This document shows positions 32,955 through 39,707 of a stretch of DNA of 42,726 nucleotides, in pieces. The first letter of the stretch is position 1; the number at the start of each line of letters is the position of its first letter. Under the pieces are notes generated by a model, which worked only from the letters and a program-made list of their open reading frames with translations, made no database searches and had not been told where the DNA came from. Origin of the DNA: Bacillus thuringiensis (GTDB lineage: Bacteria > Bacillota > Bacilli > Bacillales > Bacillaceae_G); assembly GCF_001182785.1 (NCBI RefSeq), contig NZ_CP012104.1:1-42726 (forward strand). The letters run 5' to 3'. The translations under genes and the position numbers were made by a program.

Positions 32955-33851
32955 TTAGAATCCTAAATGTTCAATTCGTTTATCTGACGTTTCCTTAAAT
33001 ACGATTGCTTCAGCTTTGTTTAAAATTCGGCTACCTAGCTTCTTATCATATTTTTTGAATATGTCACCGCTTGATAGATTAGTTGTTGTAATAGTGACTT
33101 TCCCTTGTCTTCCATTTGTCACTGCATACAGTACACGTTGAATGAAGTTACTCGCTTCGTCCGTTCTGTTCATCGATCCGCTTTCTGCTCCTAAATCATC
33201 AAGTACCAGGAAATCAACGCTTGTTAGGAGATCCACACAATACTCTTCCGTATACTTAGAATCTTTGTTATTGAAGGAGTCCTTGATAAGTCGCATTAGT
33301 TGTTCAATCTCTACATATAAGCAACTTTTCATTTTCGAATAAGTTAGTTCGTCATTATCCTTCTCACCATCTGAAATTCCATAGAAATAATCTCTTAGTT
33401 CTCTCAGAATCGAATAAGCTAAATGACTTTTGCCTGCACCTTGTACACCTACAATAAACACATTTTTAACCTTACCTGCTTTTAGACTCTCTATAATGTC
33501 CTCTACAAGCTTCTTGTTCGTTCTAGTCTCTTTACATTCGGTTCTATAATTAGAAAGCGTAGCTTCAAGAATTTCCTCGTTACTAATGATGCTGTGCTTT
33601 GTGAGCATGTTGAATTTCTTAGACCTTTTGATTTTTTTGTAATGATTGTTAGCCTGTTCTTTTAACACTCTGTCGTTTTCCTCAACAACACATCGCGGGC
33701 AGACAACTTGTCCTTTGAATTCAATCATTTGAATTGGTTTAATGACTTTTTTGTCACCAGTTCCGTAAGAATGTTTCATGCATTTATCAGAATGGAAGTT
33801 CACCTTTAAATCCAGGGATTTGGCTACCCGTTGCATTGCTGTTACCGACAT
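32955..33851 (-). CDS. DnaC-like helicase loader ATPase
   Basis: 298 residues from ATG 33851 (AAAGGAG nine bases upstream), overlapping the initiator gene by 65 bases. ATG 33779 is an alternative without a good site. Cys24 and CPRC (51-54) form a zinc-finger-like start. Walker A GVQGAGKSH at 135-143, Walker B FLVLDDLGAES at 214-224, then TITTTNLSS (sensor) and the arginine SRI. Loads the host replicative helicase at the phage origin. Confidence 0.88.
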   Translation of the reverse strand: MSVTAMQRVAKSLDLKVNFHSDKCMKHSYGTGDKKVIKPIQMIEFKGQVVCPRCVVEENDRVLKEQANNHYKKIKRSKKFNMLTKHSIISNEEILEATLSNYRTECKETRTNKKLVEDIIESLKAGKVKNVFIVGVQGAGKSHLAYSILRELRDYFYGISDGEKDNDELTYSKMKSCLYVEIEQLMRLIKDSFNNKDSKYTEEYCVDLLTSVDFLVLDDLGAESGSMNRTDEASNFIQRVLYAVTNGRQGKVTITTTNLSSGDIFKKYDKKLGSRILNKAEAIVFKETSDKRIEHLGF

Positions 33852-34569
33852 TGTTTTTCGCTCCTTTTTCGTTTAAGTAACTTTCGAATTTAGTACCAAA
33901 TAACGTTTCTGGTCGCAAGTACTGGCTCATGTGCGAGTCGTTTAACCATTGTGCTGCTTTTATATCAATAACTCGGTTGAAATCATCTATAGTAAAACCG
34001 TCTTTAAATCTAGCTTTGATTAACGATCTAGTTTTTGCTGTTTTATGTTTAAAAGATTTACCTACTTTTTCATTAAGATAAGAAACGATATTCTCATAAG
34101 GAATGGACGACTGATTGTCTTCTTCGTTAGAAGAGGACATAGTATTATTTTGTTTATCAGTATTTGGTTTATTAGTACTTAGTTCTTTAGTACTTAGTAG
34201 CAGTGGATTTTCCACTAATGGTTTGTCCACTAGTGGTTTTTCCATTTGTGGATTTTCCACTAGTGGATATTCCCCTTGTGGAACTTCGTATATAATCATT
34301 TCCCATCTAGCAATCTTTCCTTTTTCGTTTTTCACAGGATACCTCTTTACATATCCATGTTCCTTTAATTCTTTTATGCCGGATTTCAGGCTATCTAATT
34401 TATCTTTTGAATGAGTAGCGACTTCTTCCATATAAAAGACCCAGTCATCAGGGAGTGAAAGGATATATGCTAGAATCCCCTTAGCCTTCCAAGTTAAACG
34501 TTCATCACGAAGCCCTGTATTATTAATTGTTGTGTAGTTTTTGTCTTTACTTACTCTAAAAGTTGCCAC
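33787..34569 (-). CDS. Phage replication initiator (winged-helix, conserved phage C-terminal domain)
   Basis: 260 residues from GTG 34569 after AAGGTGA. Residues 1-95 look like a winged helix (RLTWKAKGILAYILSLPDDW, SLKSGIKELKEHGYV). Residues about 100-125 are PLV-x-NP repeats. The C-terminal 100 residues (YLNEKVGKSFKHKTAKTRSL, FRPETLFG-like LRPETLFGTKFESYLN) match the phage conserved C-terminal domain of DnaD/RepO-like proteins. The coding region for the linker carries iterons, so it may bind its own gene as lambda O does. Confidence 0.82.
   Translation of the reverse strand: MATFRVSKDKNYTTINNTGLRDERLTWKAKGILAYILSLPDDWVFYMEEVATHSKDKLDSLKSGIKELKEHGYVKRYPVKNEKGKIARWEMIIYEVPQGEYPLVENPQMEKPLVDKPLVENPLLLSTKELSTNKPNTDKQNNTMSSSNEEDNQSSIPYENIVSYLNEKVGKSFKHKTAKTRSLIKARFKDGFTIDDFNRVIDIKAAQWLNDSHMSQYLRPETLFGTKFESYLNEKGAKNNVGNSNATGSQIPGFKGELPF
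34207..34281. repeat. Five 15-base iterons, candidate phage replication origin
   Basis: Units at 34207, 34222, 34237, 34252 and 34267 follow the consensus WTTTTCCACTAGTGG; CCACTAGTGG is itself palindromic. Two further 15-base units (TTAGTACTTAGT...) lie just before, from about 34171. Exact 15-base phase inside the initiator gene is the classic arrangement of theta-type phage origins. Confidence 0.7.
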
Positions 34570-34791
34570 TTAGTTCACCTTCTTCATCCAACATTCATAA
34601 GAGACGTATTCTTCCATTCCGTAGAATTTATAGCCACCTTTGATGTTCTTATTCTCGTTATATACAAAATCTTTTGTTGTTTTATAAACTGCTTTAATTG
34701 GTGTTACATAATCAAATCCACGTTTTTCTAACTCGCGTACCGCTTTTATTAACTCAGTTTTTGACCCTCGTTTTACTCGAATCGGTATCAT
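34570..34791 (-). CDS. Small hypothetical protein
   Basis: 73 residues. MIPIRVKRGSKTELIKAVRE followed by LEKRGFDYVTPIKAVYKTTK and ending YECWMKKVN. Basic, mixed helix and strand. Coupled between the 57-residue gene and the initiator. Function unknown. Confidence 0.65.
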   Translation of the reverse strand: MIPIRVKRGSKTELIKAVRELEKRGFDYVTPIKAVYKTTKDFVYNENKNIKGGYKFYGMEEYVSYECWMKKVN

Positions 34792-34965
34792 CTACATCTC
34801 CCTCTCGCATATCGCAATATCGCCCTTAACGCTTAATATTCTGTAACCTGGATAGCGATCAGGAGTGATGTACTCAATCGCCTTCGTTTTCACTTCTTGT
34901 TCATTCTTTGCGCCCTTCCTCACCCACGCCGGAAGGACGACTTTTGATTGATTTTTATCTAACAT
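34792..34965 (-). CDS. Small hypothetical protein (57 residues)
   Basis: MLDKNQSKVVLPAWVRKGAK then ITPDRYPGYRILSVKGDIAI. TAGGAGCG upstream of ATG 34965. Its stop region supplies the ribosome site (GAGAGGGAG) of the next gene. Function unknown. Confidence 0.65.
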   Translation of the reverse strand: MLDKNQSKVVLPAWVRKGAKNEQEVKTKAIEYITPDRYPGYRILSVKGDIAICEREM

Positions 34966-34977
34966 AGGTTTTCGCTC

Positions 34978-35769
34978 CTAACTAAGTATTTGAGAGTAAT
35001 GAATTACTTTTGTTAATCGCTTTGTTTGTCTACAATAAGCGCATTTTTCACATCTATTAGGCTTGTCCACTCCATGTTTTACCGATAAAACACGAGGTAA
35101 GTACTCTTCGACTTCATCTAATTCCAGTTGAATGATTTCATCATCGAAGTTAATCACTGCTTTATCAGGATGCTTTTCCTTTGATACCGCTACGATGAAT
35201 GGTTCTAACCAGTTTTCCCTGCCAGACCACCGTTTTTCCAGCTCGGCATATACAGCCATTTGAATTGTGTATCCGTATGCTTCTACGAATGAGCAATATC
35301 CGTATTCGTCTGTCCAAACTTTGTCATATATGGACTTAACTGTCTTTAAATCAACGAATCTTCCATTGATAGGGTTATATACATCCAGTTTCGATTTCCA
35401 AGGTGTACCGAATAACTCGGCTGTTATAATGACCTCTTTTTCACCTTCTAGAGCAAACATGCACAATCCATCATCTTTTAGTGTTTCAATCATTAAATCT
35501 GCATTTTTATATTGAGAATAAAGCTCTCCACTTCTTGTAAAGAGAGAAGGAGTCTTCTCTTTAAACTGATCAAGTGCTCCTTCTAGCCAAGCATGAACAT
35601 ATGAACCAAGTAACAAGCTCTCATTATGTTCCTCTTGCCATTCACCTTTTAACTTCGCAAGTGCTGCAGCTTCGCATTTCCGAAATGCTTTATATTGACT
35701 GACTGACATGTATTGCATATCCGCTTCTTGCGAGTAGTAATTTTCATCATTTAGTTGGAGAAGGTTCAT
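34978..35769 (-). CDS. PD-(D/E)XK exonuclease-like protein (DUF3799 type)
   Basis: 263 residues. SVSQYKAFRKCEAAALAKLK, ESLLLGSYVHAWLEG, KSKLDVYNPINGRFVDLKTV (Asp and DLK of the nuclease core) and YTIQMAVYAELEKRW (QxxxY motif) mark a RecB-like exonuclease. C-terminal RCEKCAYCRQTK suggests a metal cluster. Overlaps the upstream gene by 23 bases; such nucleases pair with single-strand annealing proteins in phage recombination. Confidence 0.83.
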   Translation of the reverse strand: MNLLQLNDENYYSQEADMQYMSVSQYKAFRKCEAAALAKLKGEWQEEHNESLLLGSYVHAWLEGALDQFKEKTPSLFTRSGELYSQYKNADLMIETLKDDGLCMFALEGEKEVIITAELFGTPWKSKLDVYNPINGRFVDLKTVKSIYDKVWTDEYGYCSFVEAYGYTIQMAVYAELEKRWSGRENWLEPFIVAVSKEKHPDKAVINFDDEIIQLELDEVEEYLPRVLSVKHGVDKPNRCEKCAYCRQTKRLTKVIHYSQILS

Positions 35770-36601
35770 CTTTTACACCCTCTGTTTGTTGGAATTGAGC
35801 TTCTAAATTCGATTTAACTGGGCTTGTCTTCTTTGTATCGAAGAAGTCTTCTTTTTTGCCTACACCTTCACGAATTGAAGTGTAAATGCGCCCTAACTTC
35901 ACGAAGTCGTGTTCTGTAAAAGCATCTATATTCAATTGGAATGAGTCTTCAATCATTTCCTTAGTTACACCAAAGTCTTTTTTAAATGCGTCTAATGCTT
36001 TGCGTAGACGGTCTTCTAACGGTTCTTTCTGGCCATTAATTAATGTGTCATTACATTTTTGTACAGCTGCATCAACAATGTCGCCAGGTATAATTCCTAA
36101 GATGCAAGCTCGCATTCTTCGTGTCCCCATGTTGGCTGTTAATTCATAAACATCTCGGCTATCAGTTAGCTTATTTGTCTTTCCTTTTGCTGTACGTTCA
36201 TGTTTAACAGTGAAAATTTTTGTTTGTCTTGTATTTGTTTCAAGGTCCCATGCATAAGCCATCATGGATGACTCTCCATTCTTTTGATCTAACTCAATAA
36301 TTCCGTAATCAACATTCCCCCAGTTCCGAGCGATTACCTCAGCTAACCGGATAGATGGCCCTTGCACTTTTTGCCCACCTCTTGGATATTGATATACTGC
36401 ATTTTCAGCAACTAATTTTCTTTCGCATTCTTTCATAATCTTTTCAAATGCAGTGTATGTGTCTCTTGGGAAGTTTTTCGCTACATACATAGCCATTTGT
36501 ACTTCTTGCGCTTGTCTGCTCACCATAGCCTCTGTAGCTGTACTTTTCGCCTCTGGTTTTGGCATGTAATCTGCGTAGTCAATATTTGATAATCCGTTCA
36601 T
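35747..36601 (-). CDS. Probable recombination partner (single-strand annealing-type candidate)
   Basis: 284 residues, AAAGGAG upstream. Conserved-looking stretches ARNWGNVDYGIIELDQKN, TANMGTRRMRACILGIIPG and DIVDAAVQKCNDT. I do not recognise it as RecT, Erf or Redβ by motif. Its overlap with an exonuclease gene, its size and its place before replication genes make a DNA annealing or recombination role likely. Confidence 0.6.
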   Translation of the reverse strand: MNGLSNIDYADYMPKPEAKSTATEAMVSRQAQEVQMAMYVAKNFPRDTYTAFEKIMKECERKLVAENAVYQYPRGGQKVQGPSIRLAEVIARNWGNVDYGIIELDQKNGESSMMAYAWDLETNTRQTKIFTVKHERTAKGKTNKLTDSRDVYELTANMGTRRMRACILGIIPGDIVDAAVQKCNDTLINGQKEPLEDRLRKALDAFKKDFGVTKEMIEDSFQLNIDAFTEHDFVKLGRIYTSIREGVGKKEDFFDTKKTSPVKSNLEAQFQQTEGVKDEPSPTK

Positions 36602-36619
36602 TATTAATCTCTCCTTTTA

Positions 36620-36796
36620 TTAAAACGGCGCTAATTCCGTTTGTTTGCTCGCTTCATATACTTCCTGTAACGCTTGTAATCCATATTCGTAAGCCAGAAC
36701 CATTGATGCAGCGTTAGGCTCTTTACTTTGCTTATATCGTTCAACTAAATTCATCATTATTTGAATTTCGGCTTCTATTTTGTTTTGTAGGCCCAT
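36620..36796 (-). CDS. Small helical hypothetical protein
   Basis: 58 residues from ATG 36796 (AGGTG six bases upstream; the GTG at 36805 is too close). MGLQNKIEAEIQIMMNLVER and helical to the end. Function unknown. Confidence 0.6.
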   Translation of the reverse strand: MGLQNKIEAEIQIMMNLVERYKQSKEPNAASMVLAYEYGLQALQEVYEASKQTELAPF

Positions 36797-36797
36797 C

Positions 36798-36998
36798 TTA
36801 TTCACCTGCCACTTTCTCTGTAGAATGAGACTTTACATATTGAGTAATGCACTCTGTATCTGCATGTAGGTAATCTCCACCAAAATCTAAGCAACTTTCA
36901 CCGAAATATATTTCTCCATTGCAACCCGCACATTCTTCAATGAAGTCTCTTGCTGATGAATCGTGAGCATTTCCGATTAACATTCCGTTTTCAACCAT
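36798..36998 (-). CDS. Small YqaI-like zinc-binding protein
   Basis: 66 residues, GGAGGG upstream. ECAGCNGEIYFGESCLDFGG then YLHADTECITQYV gives four Cys plus His, a likely single zinc site. Similar small proteins occur in Bacillus prophages. Role unknown. Confidence 0.62.
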   Translation of the reverse strand: MVENGMLIGNAHDSSARDFIEECAGCNGEIYFGESCLDFGGDYLHADTECITQYVKSHSTEKVAGE

Positions 36999-37025
36999 TT
37001 TTACGTCCCTCCACTCAGTAGTTAT

Positions 37026-37125
37026 TTACTTAGAAGAAATGACCATGTTATAATAGAGGTAGAATATTGAGTCATTTCATGAACCAGTCGATTAGGGGTA
37101 ATCGGCGGTTTTTATTTTATTTTGA
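37026..37125 (+). ncRNA. Small plus-strand RNA candidate with promoter and terminator
   Basis: TTACTT (37026-37031) and TATAAT (37049-37054) are 17 bases apart. A hairpin CGATTA/TAATCG inside AACC/GGTT (37082-37110) follows, then TTTTTATTTTATTTT. The predicted RNA runs from about 37061 for some 60 bases, against the direction of the surrounding genes. A peptide from ATG 37079 lacks a ribosome site. Confidence 0.55.
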
Positions 37126-37215
37126 TGCTTTCACGCATCGGAATATCCAGGAATCTTTCGATAAGGTGGGGACCAATATTAGATTCCTGAATATTCCGAC
37201 AAGCGAGAGCTTGTC
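37124..37215. repeat. Three-hairpin palindromic element
   Basis: GATGC/GCATC (37124-37139), an 18-base inverted repeat with one mismatch (arms 37139-37156 and 37181-37198), and GACAAGC-GAGA-GCTTGTC (37198-37215) follow without gaps. The layout resembles small palindromic mobile repeats (bcr or IS200/605-derived types), but I cannot confirm identity. Confidence 0.55.
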
Positions 37216-37223
37216 CAATCTAC

Positions 37224-37418
37224 TTACCAGTAGTTATCACCGAATGTTTCTAAGTGTTCATCAGTAAAATCAAGTAACTGCTCTGTGAATTGTGGATCAT
37301 TTGCCATTGTTTCTGCTATTTCTTCTAGACTAGTTTCTGAAAAATCCCAACCTTTTTCTTCAACTAATAATTCCAATTGATGGCGAATTACCATTTCGTA
37401 CGCTTGTCTTAATCCCAT
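37224..37418 (-). CDS. Small acidic hypothetical protein
   Basis: 64 residues with AAAGGGG upstream. MGLRQAYEMVIRHQLELLVE, very acidic helical C-terminus. Function unknown. Confidence 0.62.
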   Translation of the reverse strand: MGLRQAYEMVIRHQLELLVEEKGWDFSETSLEEIAETMANDPQFTEQLLDFTDEHLETFGDNYW

Positions 37419-37438
37419 GTTTCATTCCCCTTTATCAG

Positions 37439-37576
37439 TTATTTAGCTAGAGTTATAAACTCCTTATGCATTTCCTCAACCTTATCTGCGCTGTTATGTA
37501 TCCCTCTAGCTCTTAAATCTCGTATCATTTTGATGATGTTTACTTTCTCTTCTTTATCCCGCTGCTGTCTATCCAT
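37439..37576 (-). CDS. Small helical hypothetical protein (45 residues)
   Basis: MDRQQRDKEEKVNIIKMIRD then LRARGIHNSADKVEEMHKEF. AAGGGTG upstream of ATG 37576. Overlaps the preceding membrane peptide gene by eight bases. Charged helices; possible partner-binding peptide. Confidence 0.6.
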   Translation of the reverse strand: MDRQQRDKEEKVNIIKMIRDLRARGIHNSADKVEEMHKEFITLAK

Positions 37577-37679
37577 CCATTTCACCCTTCATCAATTTCT
37601 TTATGCTTTTGTAGTTCAATCCTACAAAAATGAGAAGCGCAACCAATATCATCAAGTGTGAGAATGTACTTTCTTCCAT
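37569..37679 (-). CDS. 36-residue single-pass membrane peptide
   Basis: MEESTFSHLMILVALLIFVG then LNYKSIKKLMKGEMDG. One hydrophobic helix with a basic C-terminal side. Ribosome site GGAAG overlaps the end of the KilAC gene. Function unknown. Confidence 0.6.
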   Translation of the reverse strand: MEESTFSHLMILVALLIFVGLNYKSIKKLMKGEMDG

Positions 37680-37682
37680 TGT

Positions 37683-38132
37683 TTACACCGCTTCCTTTCC
37701 AAGAAACTTATTAATGAAGTAAAGCTGACCTTTCCCAGTAACTTTTGTAGTAAATGATGTTACGAATTCACCTACGCTATTTGTTCTTACATATTCTTGT
37801 GACTCAAATAATTCTAAGTCCATCGAATATTGTGTCGGCGTGTTGTACAAGCTACCTCTCTTCTTGCAAAGATATCCGTTTTCTCTAAACCATTCGAAAA
37901 GTCTGTTTTGACCTGTGTCGATTCCTTTTTGTCTCATTAAGTTCGCTAACTGTTTGACAGTTATTAGGTTTGTTGATACTTGCACCGCTTCTGCGAATGT
38001 TACCAGTGGTTGTTGTTGTACGATTTGTTGTTGTGCTGCTGCAAGCTTTTCTTTCTCTTCTTTTAATTTAGTGAGAAGACCGATTGCGAAGTCTGGATTA
38101 GTTACTGCTTGTTCCAGGACTTGATCTGTCAT
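37683..38132 (-). CDS. Antirepressor C-terminal part (KilAC domain)
   Basis: 149 residues. Coiled start, then TVKQLANLMRQKGIDTGQNR and LFEWFRENGYLCKKRG, and VTGKGQLYFINKFLGKE, the KilAC/ANT domain. Its ATG overlaps the upstream stop (ATGA). In many phages this domain is fused to BRO-N; here it is a separate, coupled frame. Would bind or displace the repressor. Confidence 0.82.
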   Translation of the reverse strand: MTDQVLEQAVTNPDFAIGLLTKLKEEKEKLAAAQQQIVQQQPLVTFAEAVQVSTNLITVKQLANLMRQKGIDTGQNRLFEWFRENGYLCKKRGSLYNTPTQYSMDLELFESQEYVRTNSVGEFVTSFTTKVTGKGQLYFINKFLGKEAV

Positions 38133-38443
38133 GCTCCGTGTTTTCTAATAGAAGGAAGTACTTCGCTTGTTACCCACTTTTTGAATGATTTCGCTTCTTT
38201 TTTTCGGGAGCGTAAAATTGCTGAATATAATCCCGATTCGTTGATAATAATTGCCCCTCTTTTAAAACCCTCTAATGGAAGGTTTAACTTCTCATCTTCG
38301 TCTAAGTGTTGCGTTAATGAGTAAGCATCTTTAAACTCCAAAATTTCAGCAACATCTTTCGCTACGAACCAAACGTCTTCACCTTTCGTTACTGTCCGAA
38401 CCTGGCCGAACTCTTCATTATTGAAAACTTGCAATTGATTCAT
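38129..38443 (-). CDS. Antirepressor N-terminal part (BRO-N domain)
   Basis: 104 residues. VWFVAKDVAEILEFKDAYSL, LNESGLYSAI-like INESGLYSAILRSRKKEAKS and FKKWVTSEVLPSIRKHGA are textbook BRO-N. The protein stops right after the domain, where fused homologues usually continue with a tyrosine and the MT... of the next frame. Starts within the end of the Cro-like gene. Confidence 0.87.
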   Translation of the reverse strand: MNQLQVFNNEEFGQVRTVTKGEDVWFVAKDVAEILEFKDAYSLTQHLDEDEKLNLPLEGFKRGAIIINESGLYSAILRSRKKEAKSFKKWVTSEVLPSIRKHGA

Positions 38444-38684
38444 TTTCTTTTTCCTCCGTTCCGTTAGTTGTCATTCCGACAACATTTTGAGCAAAAAAAA
38501 GTTCATCTATAGATACTCCAAGTGCATTTGCTAAGGTAGGTATCTTTTCAGCATCTAATCTTCTCTTGCCATTTTCTATGAAAGAAATAGCTGAAGCGTG
38601 GCTGAAATCAAGCTTCTTAGCTAATTTTTCTTGAGTAATATTCTTTTGTTTGCGAATATCTCGGACTCTGTTTCCAAAAGTCAT
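38418..38684 (-). CDS. Cro-like XRE regulator
   Basis: 88 residues. HTH in VRDIRKQKNITQEKLAKKLD and HASAISFIENGKRRL. Ideal ribosome site AGGAGGTGA. First gene of the leftward early operon, divergent from the repressor. An operator-like palindrome lies inside its 3' end (38467-38483), another just upstream of it. Confidence 0.85.
   Translation of the reverse strand: MTFGNRVRDIRKQKNITQEKLAKKLDFSHASAISFIENGKRRLDAEKIPTLANALGVSIDELFFAQNVVGMTTNGTEEKENESIASFQ
38467..38483. promoter_or_regulatory. Operator-like palindrome inside the Cro-like gene
   Basis: GTTGTC-5-GACAAC, perfect half-sites, same as the copy at 38704-38720. Confidence 0.65.
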
Positions 38685-38703
38685 ATCCGCTTCACCTCCT
38701 GCC

Positions 38704-38720
38704 GTTGTCGTTTTGACAAC
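38704..38720. promoter_or_regulatory. Operator palindrome downstream of the early promoter
   Basis: GTTGTC-5-GACAAC, perfect half-sites, between the early promoter and the Cro-like start. Half-sites GTTGTC recur at 38739-38744 and 38807-38812. Confidence 0.75.
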
Positions 38721-38731
38721 TTCTTGATTTC

Positions 38732-38760
38732 ATTATAGGTTGTCATTTCGTAAATGTAAA
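38732..38760 (-). promoter_or_regulatory. Early leftward promoter (PR-like)
   Basis: TTTACA (38760-38755), 17 bases, TATAAT (38737-38732). A GTTGTC half-site lies in the spacer and a full palindrome downstream, so repressor binding should block it. Confidence 0.8.
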
Positions 38761-38807
38761 CCCCATTTTGTCATTTTGTTAAAAATATTTTTACAGATAG
38801 TGAAAAG

Positions 38808-38835
38808 TTGTCAAAAAGTATATATACTGTAATTA
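38808..38835 (+). promoter_or_regulatory. Repressor promoter (PRM-like)
   Basis: TTGTCA (38808-38813), 16 bases, TAATTA. The -35 overlaps a GTTGTC half operator, which suggests autoregulation. Confidence 0.55.
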
Positions 38836-38911
38836 AAGAACAATGCTTTGCAATGCAAAACATTGCAAACTACACAATGGGATCTTATTTATAAAGGGGA
38901 ATAATAAAATT

Positions 38912-39256
38912 ATGAACTTAAACGAAAGATTGAAAGCGTGTCGCGAAAAGAAAGGTTACACACAGACTTTCATCTCAGAAAAATTAGACGTAAATAAAGC
39001 AACTTTATCTAGTTACGAATCGGGAAGACGTAAACCTGACTATGAAACATTAACTAAACTAGCAGACATATACGAGGTTTCTATCGATTATTTATTAGGA
39101 AGAGCGATGCATCAAAAGTTAACAGTTAAAGAAACAGAAGAGATAAGTAAAGAGACTAATGAATGGATGACACTGATCAACCAACTTTCAGAAGACAACA
39201 AAGAGTTATTTAAATCAACAATCCAAAGCTTTATATCTAAAAATAAAACTCCGTAG
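38912..39256 (+). CDS. CI-like XRE repressor
   Basis: 114 residues from ATG 38912 (AAAGGGGA upstream; ATG 38843 has no site). HTH in LKACREKKGYTQTFISEKLD and NKATLSSYESGRRKPDYETL. Short C-terminal helical part (NEWMTLINQLSEDNKELF), no peptidase domain, so it is not a self-cleaving LexA type. Its control is likely by antirepressor or partner peptide. Confidence 0.85.
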   Translation: MNLNERLKACREKKGYTQTFISEKLDVNKATLSSYESGRRKPDYETLTKLADIYEVSIDYLLGRAMHQKLTVKETEEISKETNEWMTLINQLSEDNKELFKSTIQSFISKNKTP

Positions 39257-39286
39257 ACAATTATTAGTCTCACGGAGTTTTATTTT
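39246..39286. terminator. Terminator shared by the repressor and the convergent small gene
   Basis: AAACTCCGT pairs with ACGGAGTTT around a loop of about 20 bases; T-rich on the plus side, A-rich before it, so it can serve both strands. Confidence 0.7.
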
Positions 39287-39392
39287 ACTTTTTTTCCTGA
39301 TTCGCCAGCTCCTTTAATAAATCACGCAAATGATCGACATTTACCCCTTCAGCTTTTTCCATTAATAAAACTTGTGTTATCATTTCTTCCAT
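39285..39392 (-). CDS. 35-residue SinI-like peptide, candidate arbitrium effector
   Basis: MEEMITQVLLMEKAEGVNVD then HLRDLLKELANQEKK. AAAAGG before ATG 39392. The pattern K..(G/N)(V/I)....(L/I)R..L resembles the SinI antirepressor dimerisation helix hairpin. Lies 130 bases downstream of aimP on the same strand, the position of aimX in SPbeta phages, and converges on the repressor gene. A role as repressor-binding antirepressor is inference. Confidence 0.5.
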   Translation of the reverse strand: MEEMITQVLLMEKAEGVNVDHLRDLLKELANQEKK

Positions 39393-39445
39393 TTGCCTTT
39401 TCCCCCTGCATCCTCTTTTAGTTATACACACACCGGAAAGTTTTC

Positions 39446-39457
39446 GACCATTTGGTC
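39446..39457. promoter_or_regulatory. Inverted repeat between aimP and the SinI-like gene
   Basis: GACCA-2-TGGTC, about 20 bases upstream of a TATAAC box (minus strand, near 39425) that could drive the SinI-like gene. A candidate AimR operator by position only. Confidence 0.4.
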
Positions 39458-39484
39458 ATTTGCTTTCCACCTCTTATAAAGCAC

Positions 39485-39518
39485 GAATGACGCTATCTTC
39501 GCGATAGCGTCATTATTT
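39485..39518. terminator. Hairpin after aimP
   Basis: AATGACGCTATC pairs with GATAGCGTCATT. The T-rich side is on the plus strand; on the minus strand it lacks a good T run, so read-through towards the SinI-like gene is conceivable. Confidence 0.6.
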
Positions 39519-39522
39519 ATTT

Positions 39523-39675
39523 TCAGCCGCCTCCTGCTCCAGGGTCGGCCATCATTCTATATTCAATTGGAGTTTGAGATTGTTGTGATACCTCTTTATC
39601 GTTATGTACTGGTGTAAAACCAACACATGCAATAATTGCTGCTGCTATTACTACTTTGATAGCTTTTAGCTTCAA
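39523..39675 (-). CDS. aimP: AimP-like arbitrium signal peptide precursor
   Basis: 50 residues from TTG 39675, AAAGGAG nine bases upstream. KLKAIKVVIAAAIIACVGFT is an export signal; the tail YRMMADPGAGGG would yield the mature peptide (last six or so residues, exact cut unknown). It starts 32 bases after the aimR stop, on the same strand, as in known aimR-aimP pairs. Secreted, cleaved, re-imported and bound by AimR to favour lysogeny. Confidence 0.85.
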   Translation of the reverse strand: MKLKAIKVVIAAAIIACVGFTPVHNDKEVSQQSQTPIEYRMMADPGAGGG

Positions 39676-39707
39676 ATAAAATCACTCCTTTTCATACCCT
39701 AATTATA

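Noticed and set aside
34171..34281. CRISPR-like or satellite repeat
   Set aside because: Units are tandem without spacers and lie inside an open initiator gene; iterons fit better.
37067..37267. Plus-strand frame of 66 residues
   Set aside because: It runs through the small RNA terminator and the three-hairpin element, has no ribosome site, and overlaps the real minus-strand gene.
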